From contig JBGVUE010000001.1 in NCBI GenBank assembly GCA_041861885.1, forward strand, positions 856,001 through 920,000: a DNA stretch of 64,000 nt, read 5' to 3'. This DNA comes from Haloimpatiens sp. FM7315. Its GTDB lineage: Bacteria > Bacillota > Clostridia > Clostridiales > Clostridiaceae. Below the pieces are notes generated by a model. It had not been told where the DNA came from and searched no databases. It saw only the letters and a list, made by a program, of their open reading frames with translations. The position numbers and the translations under genes are program-made. Each line of letters begins with the position of its first letter. The first letter of the stretch is position 1. This document shows positions 58,160 to 64,000 of the stretch, piece after piece.

Positions 58160-59341
58160 TTATTTTATATTTAATATTCTGCATATGTTTTCTGAGGCAC
58201 GCTCCATATTTAAAGGTCCTTCTTTTAGTGCAGTGTTTAAGTCTGTAGCAGATGGAAGAATTCCTACGATGGAATTAATTCCTTTGCCGTATAAAGGTAA
58301 TATGCCAGTACCTATTTTACCTGCAAAGGCAATAACAGGAATTCCTAATTTTTTTGCTGTCATAGATACACCATAAGGAGTTTTACCACAGATAGTTTGA
58401 GAATCGATACTTCCTTCTCCAGTAAATACAAAGTCTGCTCCTTGCATTTTATTTTCCAAGTCTGTAAATTTTATAACTAATTCCACTCCACTTTTAAGTT
58501 CTGCATTTAAAAAGGCCATTAAACCAGCACCAAGTCCGCCGGCAGCTCCAGATCCAGGTATGTTTAAAACCTCTTTATTTAGACATTTTTTAATTATCTT
58601 TGCATAGTGAGTAAGATTTTTGTCTAAAGTTTCTACCATTTCTAAAGTAGCGCCTTTTTGAGGACCAAAAACCTTAGAAGCACCATTTTCACCAGTTAAA
58701 GGGTTTTTTACATCACAAGCTACATCAATTGATATATCCTTAAGCCTTCTGTCTAGGTTTGATAAATCAATGCTATTGAGCCTATTTAAAGCTCCGCCAC
58801 CAAAGGGGATTTCTTTGCCCTCTTTATCTAAAAGTTTTGCACCTAAAGCTTGTATCATTCCAGCTCCGCCATCATTTGTAGCACTTCCACCTATGCCTAT
58901 AAGTATGTGCTTAACACCTTTATCTAAGGCGGATTTTATTAACATTCCAGTACCATAGGTAGTTGTTAAAAGTGGATTTCTATCTTCTTTTTTTACTAGA
59001 TGAATACCGCTAGCACTAGCCATTTCAATAATTGCAGTGTTTTTATCTCCTGATATGCCAAAGGATGCGGTTACTTCATTTCCTAAGGGACCTATTACTT
59101 TTACATTTACAAGTTCTCCTAAAGTTGCATCTATAAGTGATTGCACCGTTCCTTCTCCACCATCAGCCATAGGAACTTTAATACACTCTGCACTGGGAAA
59201 TACTTTTTTTATTCCTTTTTCCATAGAATCTGCTACTTCTTTTGCTGTCATACTTTCTTTAAAAGAATCTGGAGCTAATACGAATTTCATACACGATTTT
59301 AGTAAGCCAAAAGAAAATTGATTTAAGAACTTACTAAACAC
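58160..59341 (-). CDS. glxK: Glycerate kinase
   Basis: Phosphorylates glycerate (GarK/GlxK family). The family start is MKFVLAPDSFKESMTAKEVA, at 59290, giving 376 residues. A GTG at 59341 with a better RBS (GGAAGG) adds 17 residues. Other blocks: VPMADGGEGTVQSL, GIGGSATNDGGAGMIQALG, GAAGGLGAGLMAFL, FTGEGSIDSQT. It is the last gene after the GntP-type permease and downstream of a CdaR-type regulator. Confidence 0.92.
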   Translation of the reverse strand: MFSKFLNQFSFGLLKSCMKFVLAPDSFKESMTAKEVADSMEKGIKKVFPSAECIKVPMADGGEGTVQSLIDATLGELVNVKVIGPLGNEVTASFGISGDKNTAIIEMASASGIHLVKKEDRNPLLTTTYGTGMLIKSALDKGVKHILIGIGGSATNDGGAGMIQALGAKLLDKEGKEIPFGGGALNRLNSIDLSNLDRRLKDISIDVACDVKNPLTGENGASKVFGPQKGATLEMVETLDKNLTHYAKIIKKCLNKEVLNIPGSGAAGGLGAGLMAFLNAELKSGVELVIKFTDLENKMQGADFVFTGEGSIDSQTICGKTPYGVSMTAKKLGIPVIAFAGKIGTGILPLYGKGINSIVGILPSATDLNTALKEGPLNMERASENICRILNIK

Positions 59342-59363
59342 ACCTTCCTTTCATATTTATATT

Positions 59364-60613
59364 TTAATATATAAATCCGAAGATTATGGTAGATACTATA
59401 GTCATAGTTAAACCTACAAGAGATTCGTAGGATATAAGTTTAAGTCTTTCTTTCATATCCATAAATACACTCCCACCAGTTGCGTGGAAAAAACTTCCAT
59501 GTGGTAAGTGGTCTAGAACTGTAGCACCAGAATGTATCATAGCCGCAGCAGATAGTGGTTTAACACCAAGTTGAAGAATAGTTTCACCAAATACCTGAGA
59601 TCCTACAGCAGTTCCTGAAGTTGTAGATGCTGTAGCACCGGACATTAATATACCAGCAATTGGAGCTAAAGCAAAGGCTGGAAGTCCTAAGGTGTTTAGA
59701 CCATTTATAATAACGTCTTTTAATCCAGAATTTGCTATTATTCCTGCAATTGTGCCAGTACCTAAAAGTAGTATTGCAACACCACTCATTTTACCAATTC
59801 CAACCGTTGCATATTTACTTAGATTTTTTATTTTTCCCATACATAGGGCACCAACTATACCACCTAAAGGTAGTGCTATAAGAGGGTCTATGCTAATTTT
59901 AAATATTGGTCTTAAAGATAAAACTATAATTGCAGTAAGAGGGCCTGCTATAGCTGCAGCAAAATTTGGCTTATCCTCAGAAGTTACTGATATTTCATTT
60001 TCTGTTACTTTAGAACCTTTATGTGCAAGTTTTTTGATATTATACAAGTTACTATAACACCAAATATTGCAGGAATTATACCAGCTGCCATAACTGAAGT
60101 TAAGGGTAGTTTAAATGTGTCTGCAGCGGCAATGGCATTTGGGTTTGGAGACATGATGTTTCCGGCTTTACCGCCACCTATCATAGCAATAAGTATTGCT
60201 GTTTTTGTAAGATTAGCTCTTTTAGCAATGGCAAGAGCTATAGGTGCTACTGTAATAACTGATACATCAACGAAAACACCTACAGAAGTTAAAACTAATG
60301 TTGCAAGGGCAAGGGCTATAAGTGAGTTGGATTCACCAAGCTTATCAACAATTGATTCTGCGATTTTTGCAGCAGCACCAGATTCAATAAGAACACCAGC
60401 TAAAACACCTGCAGTAAGTATTCTAAGAACCGCTGGCATTATACCTTTTGCACCATTAATCATAAGTGTAACTGTATTAGATAATGAAGCACCGCCTACA
60501 AGACCACCTATAATTGCTCCCATAATTAATCCGTAAGCTGGATGGACTTTTTTGATAATAAGCACAATAGCTATAACAAGAGCAACTAATGCGCCTAACG
60601 CTGAAACATGCAT
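59364..60613 (-). CDS. GntP-family permease, probably for glycerate (frameshifted)
   Basis: About 416 residues with 10-12 helices. N-terminal YGLIMGAIIGGLVGG and the family block GVFVDVSVITVAPIALAIAK; IGGGKAGNIMSPNPNAIAAA is a GntP signature. The second half has GATASTTSGTAVGSQVFGE and HSGATVLDHLPHGSFFHATG. The break at six T's (60030-60035) is repaired by one base (SKKLAHKGSKV). Linked to glycerate kinase, so glycerate or a related sugar acid is the likely substrate. Confidence 0.9.
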
Positions 60614-60763
60614 TTAAATACCTCCTAATATATTAAGTTTGATTTCGTTTACATGTTAATTTTATAGGAGAAATTTCAATTAGTCATTGTATAATTGTTA
60701 GATTATTTTTGTTCATTTGCACAGTAAACAGAGGTTTATTGTGCAAAGAATTTAATAATTTTA

Positions 60764-61855
60764 CTATAAGGTGTAAATTATAAGGCCTGTAATAAGATGA
60801 AGTAGATCCAAATAATTTTTAGGATCTTTTCCAGTTATATTTTTAATTTTTTCTATTCTATAGTTTAATGAATTTCTATGTATATGAAGTTCTTTTGATA
60901 TTGTTATCATTTCACCACTGTGCTTTATATAGCAAAGTAAAGTTTTTATTAAATCTGAATTTTTTCCCTCTTCTTTTAATTTTAAAATAAGATTTTTATA
61001 TTCCTCTTTGTACTCCACTTTAAAAAGTGCATCTAGAGGAATTATATCTTTATAATAGTTTATTTGATAACTTTGAATATCTATAAGGCTTCCAAAATTC
61101 TTAATTATTTCTAAACTTCTAAGGGCCTCATGAACGGATTTTGCAATAATGTCATTTTTTTCACCTATAGTTATTATGGCATTATTGGATAGTTCTTTTT
61201 GAAAATTTTTTATTTTATAGTTTAGCATAAGTTTATCATCTAGTAGTAAAAGAATAATATTTTCGGAGTTAAGTCTAATAGCATATTCTTTATCAGTTAG
61301 GTAGCTTTTTAGTTTATCAAGATTTAGACTATAGTGATTTAGAGAGCTAATTGCAAGAGCACATCTTGGTAGATTTATGTCAATACTAAGGGAATTTGCA
61401 GTTTCAATAAAATCATCATTATAAGGATCATTGCAAAAAGCCCATTGATATAGAAGTTGATCTTTAATTTGCTCTCTAGTTCTTTTTTCTTTGAACATAT
61501 ATTCTTGGTTAATTAAAAGTTCAGAAGTAACAGTTACAATAGAGGCAAAGTGTTTTACTTCATCAGGGTTTCCGCTAATGCCTATTACACCCATTATATT
61601 ATCTTTAAAATAAATAGGCATATTCACACCTTTCTTTACATCACCATTGTCTTCATAAATGTAGACTAATTTCTTTAAGGAAATAGCGTTTACGGCACCT
61701 TCATGAATTTTCCCTATTCTCTCTTTATCGCCACTTCCTATAATAATGCCTTTAGAATTCATTATATTTACATTATAGGGGATAACCTTCATCATTTTGT
61801 TTACTATATCCTGAGCTAATTGACTTGTTAAGCTAATCATATTGTAATTCACCAA
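60764..61855 (-). CDS. CdaR-type sugar diacid/glycerate regulator
   Basis: Protein of 363 residues. The N-terminal diacid-recognition domain (SLTSQLAQDIVNKMMKVIPY; NIMNSKGIIIGSGDKERIG) is followed by a GGDEF-like middle part and a PucR-type C-terminal HTH (ISKELHIHRNSLNYRIEKIK). It likely activates the permease/kinase genes in response to glycerate. Start GTG 61855 or ATG 61840. The frame is intact. Confidence 0.88.
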   Translation of the reverse strand: MVNYNMISLTSQLAQDIVNKMMKVIPYNVNIMNSKGIIIGSGDKERIGKIHEGAVNAISLKKLVYIYEDNGDVKKGVNMPIYFKDNIMGVIGISGNPDEVKHFASIVTVTSELLINQEYMFKEKRTREQIKDQLLYQWAFCNDPYNDDFIETANSLSIDINLPRCALAISSLNHYSLNLDKLKSYLTDKEYAIRLNSENIILLLLDDKLMLNYKIKNFQKELSNNAIITIGEKNDIIAKSVHEALRSLEIIKNFGSLIDIQSYQINYYKDIIPLDALFKVEYKEEYKNLILKLKEEGKNSDLIKTLLCYIKHSGEMITISKELHIHRNSLNYRIEKIKNITGKDPKNYLDLLHLITGLIIYTL

Positions 61856-62231
61856 CTTTTTAATTTTTTCTTAAATGGGTTAAAATATAAAAAATTTTTA
61901 TAGGTTATTATTAAAAAATTACTTTTAATAAATACAATTATATCAAAAAAATAAAAAGAATTAAAATACATTGTTAAATTTATAGTATTTGTTAAAAAAT
62001 AATCAAGATTAATTAAAAAAATATAACAATAAAGTAAAACAATACAATTAAAACGCTGAATAACTGCATAATTATAGAAAATAAAGTAAAAAAATATAAA
62101 ATATTGTTTAAAAATAACATGCGTATTTAAATACTATAAATTTTAATTAACAATCTCAAAGAATCATGATATAATTAAAAATGATTTAATAGTTAGAATA
62201 TTTTTAAAAGGTTAAAAAATCAGTATATTTA
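61856..62231. other. Very AT-rich divergent promoter region
   Basis: No gene in 376 bases between the CdaR gene (minus) and the hydrogenase-type operon (plus). It contains a Rex-like site (61989-62006), listed separately. Long A-runs suggest intrinsic curvature. Confidence 0.45.
61989..62006. promoter_or_regulatory. Possible Rex (redox repressor) site
   Basis: TTGTTAAAAAATAATCAA matches the left half of the Rex consensus TTGTTAA-N4-TTAACAA fully and five of seven bases on the right. Rex controls NADH-linked fermentation genes in clostridia. It lies 225 bases before the NuoE-like gene, so relevance is uncertain. Confidence 0.3.
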
Positions 62232-62756
62232 GTGGGCCATTTTATGAAATTATTATGGGGAGGAAGGTGTACAAATAAAGTGTGTATGGGATGTGAAAAG
62301 TGTAAATTTAATGAACTTGAAGAATTTATAGAAAAACAGGAGAATAAGGAAGCAGCTTTAATTGCTGTTCTTCATAAAGCACAAGGAATATATGGATATT
62401 TAGGTGAGGAAGTCCAGAATTTTATAGCTGAAAAACTAGAGATACCTCGTTCAAAAGTCTATGGAGTTGTAACCTTTTATTCGTTTTTTACTACAGTTCC
62501 GAAGGGAAAATATATAATTAGTGTCTGTACGGGTACGGCATGTTTTGTAAGAGGGGCTGGAGATATACTTGATGAATTCAAGCGTAAATTAAAAATAAAA
62601 GAAGGGGAAACTACTAAAGATGGACTTTTTACTTTAGATGTATTAAGGTGTGTAGGAGCTTGTTCTATAGCACCTGTAGTGTTAGTAAATGATAAGGTAT
62701 ATGGGCATTTTAATAAATCTCAAGTTGAAAAAGTTTTAAGTGAACTTAAGGGGTGA
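62232..62756 (+). CDS. NuoE-like [2Fe-2S] subunit, hydrogenase/NADH oxidoreductase
   Basis: Thioredoxin-like iron-sulfur protein of about 170 residues. The four cluster ligands are in SVCTGTACFVRGAGD (two Cys) and LDVLRCVGACSIAPVV (two Cys). N-terminal CMGCEKCKF adds extra cysteines. YGVVTFYSFFTTVPKGKY is the family block. The start is uncertain (GTG 62232 or ATG 62244). The next gene encodes a NuoF-like subunit, so this begins a HydABC/HndA-type electron-bifurcating hydrogenase or related NAD-dependent complex. Confidence 0.88.
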   Translation: MGHFMKLLWGGRCTNKVCMGCEKCKFNELEEFIEKQENKEAALIAVLHKAQGIYGYLGEEVQNFIAEKLEIPRSKVYGVVTFYSFFTTVPKGKYIISVCTGTACFVRGAGDILDEFKRKLKIKEGETTKDGLFTLDVLRCVGACSIAPVVLVNDKVYGHFNKSQVEKVLSELKG

Positions 62757-62765
62757 TTTAGAATT

Positions 62766-64000
62766 ATGGACAAGTTAAAGGACTATAAAAGTTTATTAGA
62801 ATTAAAGGAAGAATATAAAAATATTGTTGATTTGAGATATCATTCAGAAAACGTAAACAATAAAAATATAACTGAAAGACAAATTTTGGTTTGCGGAGGC
62901 CCTGGGTGCAAATCAGCTAACTCTAATGAAATCGTAGAGGCCTTAAATGAGCAAATAAATAAACATGGTGTTCAGGACAATACTAAAGTTATAACTACAG
63001 GTTGCTTTGGATTTTGCTCTGAGGGTCCTGTAATTGAGATAGTACCTGATAATGTGTTTTATGTAAGGGTTTCAAAAGAGGATGCAGAGGAAATAGTAAA
63101 AAGTCACATACTTAATGGTAAAATTGTAGAAAGACTTTTGTATAGTGACCCAGAAACTAAAAATAAGATAAGAGATAAAAAGCAAATTCCATTTTACAAA
63201 AAACAAGTAAAAATTGCTCTTAGAAATTGTGGAATTATAGATCCTGAAGATTTTAAAGAAGTAATAGCTGTTGGTTCTTACGAAGCACTTGGAAAGGTTT
63301 TAACTAAAATGAAACCTGAAGAAGTTGTGAAAGAAATAATGGAGTCAGGCTTAAGAGGAAGAGGTGGCGGTGGATTTCCAACGGGTAGAAAATGGCAGAC
63401 CGCTCTTAAAGCAAAAGGTGATATAAAATACGTTATTTGTAATGCAGATGAAGGAGATCCAGGTGCATTTATGGATAGGGCGATATTAGAAGGAGATCCT
63501 CATAGTGTTCTTGAAGCTATGGCAATTTGTGGCTATGCAACAGGCTCAAACCAAGGATATATATATATAAGAGCTGAATATCCATTAGCTGTTAAAAGAC
63601 TTAAAATAGCTATAGCTCATGCTAAGGAAGCTGGACTTTTAGGAAGTAATATTTTAGGAACTGGTTTTGATTTTGATATAGAAATAAAATATGGAGCAGG
63701 AGCTTTTGTTTGTGGAGAAGCTACAGCGCTAATTCATTCTATTGAGGGAAAAAGAGGAGAGCCTACTATGAAGCCACCTCGTACCTCAGAAAATGGACTT
63801 TGGCAAAGGCCCACTTGTGTAAACAACGTAGAAACTTTTGCAAACATAGCTCCTATAATAAATAAAGGAGCTAAGTGGTATACTACAATTGGCACTAAAA
63901 AATCACCAGGTACAAAGGTTTTTTCATTAGCTGGAAAAATAAACAATGTTGGTTTGGTTGAAGTTCCAATGGGTATATCTTTAAAAGAGATTATCTATGA
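62766..64000 (+). CDS. NuoF-like NADH-binding subunit (3' end outside window)
   Basis: Starts at ATG 62766, nine bases after the previous stop, and runs off the window. The N-terminal thioredoxin-like domain has ILVCGGPGCKSANS and TTGCFGFCSEGPVIEIVPD. The NuoF core follows: GLRGRGGGGFPTGRKW (FMN/NADH glycine-rich loop), VICNADEGDPGAFMDR, GAGAFVCGEATALIHSIEG and RPTCVNNVETFANIAPI. Such an N-terminal extension is typical of HndC/HydB subunits of [FeFe] hydrogenases rather than respiratory complex I. Confidence 0.9.
   Translation, partial: MDKLKDYKSLLELKEEYKNIVDLRYHSENVNNKNITERQILVCGGPGCKSANSNEIVEALNEQINKHGVQDNTKVITTGCFGFCSEGPVIEIVPDNVFYVRVSKEDAEEIVKSHILNGKIVERLLYSDPETKNKIRDKKQIPFYKKQVKIALRNCGIIDPEDFKEVIAVGSYEALGKVLTKMKPEEVVKEIMESGLRGRGGGGFPTGRKWQTALKAKGDIKYVICNADEGDPGAFMDRAILEGDPHSVLEAMAICGYATGSNQGYIYIRAEYPLAVKRLKIAIAHAKEAGLLGSNILGTGFDFDIEIKYGAGAFVCGEATALIHSIEGKRGEPTMKPPRTSENGLWQRPTCVNNVETFANIAPIINKGAKWYTTIGTKKSPGTKVFSLAGKINNVGLVEVPMGISLKEIIY

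Noticed and set aside
58185..60536. Long plus-strand open frames opposite glycerate kinase and the GntP permease
   Set aside because: They are antisense to well-supported minus-strand genes, have low-complexity Pro/Ala/Ile translations and no ribosome binding sites.

Overview
The window is very AT-rich, with Gram-positive ribosome binding sites (AGGAGG type), short intergenic spacers and frequent TTG/GTG starts. Together with a collagen-like exosporium-type protein, a mannose-type PTS with a DUF956 protein, biotin genes under a BirA-type operator and the start of a NuoE/NuoF-like hydrogenase operon, this points to a spore-forming Clostridium, probably near C. botulinum/C. sporogenes. That species guess is inference from gene content, not a database match. 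No tRNA, rRNA or CRISPR array was found.

Layout. 1-4.0 kb: end of a response regulator gene, its kinase, and an FtsX/MacB-type ABC exporter. 4.2-8.0 kb: bioY-bioB-bioD-bioA on the minus strand, with a clear promoter and BirA operator. 8.1-10.9 kb: an IS3-family element fused to an N-terminally deleted large serine recombinase. 10.9-28.4 kb: an accessory island. It holds a WYL-like protein plus an unusual P-loop ATPase (candidate defence pair), a DUF3791/DUF3990/small acidic protein module (candidate ADP-ribosyltransferase toxin-antitoxin), a BceRSAB-type two-component/ABC detoxification operon, a second IS3-family element with a mutated active site, a bcrR-bcrA-bcrB-bcrD-type bacitracin resistance cluster, and an AbiEi/AbiEii type IV toxin-antitoxin pair behind a 19-bp inverted repeat. 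28.5-35.7 kb: a secreted/membrane serine hydrolase, a two-component system, a PadR-controlled DHA2 efflux pump, and a mosaic of gene fragments (AraC, ABC ATPase, island-gene tail, VOC protein). 36-41.5 kb: a SWIM/SNF2 helicase and a chloramphenicol acetyltransferase remnant cut by a second copy of the first IS. 41.8-64 kb: mostly core genes: mannose-type PTS, amino acid permease remnant plus opine dehydrogenase, ECF sigma plus DUF4179 protein, aldo/keto reductase, collagen-like spore surface protein, O6-alkylguanine methyltransferase, ECF S component, ABC exporter, MATE pump, a CdaR-GntP-glycerate kinase cluster, and the start of the NuoE/NuoF-like operon.

The main caution concerns frameshifts. 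About twenty genes are split by a one-base shift, and in nearly every case restoring one A or T in a short homopolymer run rebuilds a full-length protein. This includes biotin, PTS, sigma factor, glycerate and efflux genes. The pattern looks like homopolymer contraction in the reads or assembly rather than real pseudogenisation, so these loci are annotated here as single genes with a frameshift. Breaks that do not fit this pattern (IS junctions, gene fragments, an amber codon, a D-to-G change in a transposase) are more likely real.

How the genes fit together: the centre of the window is a resistance and defence island assembled by repeated insertion and deletion. Shared scars support this: three copies of one IS end, two copies of a hairpin element, and a fragment of the 14.8-kb gene reappearing at 35.4 kb. 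The island carries two different predicted bacitracin-resistance systems side by side, at least two toxin-antitoxin-like modules and an uncharacterised ATPase pair.
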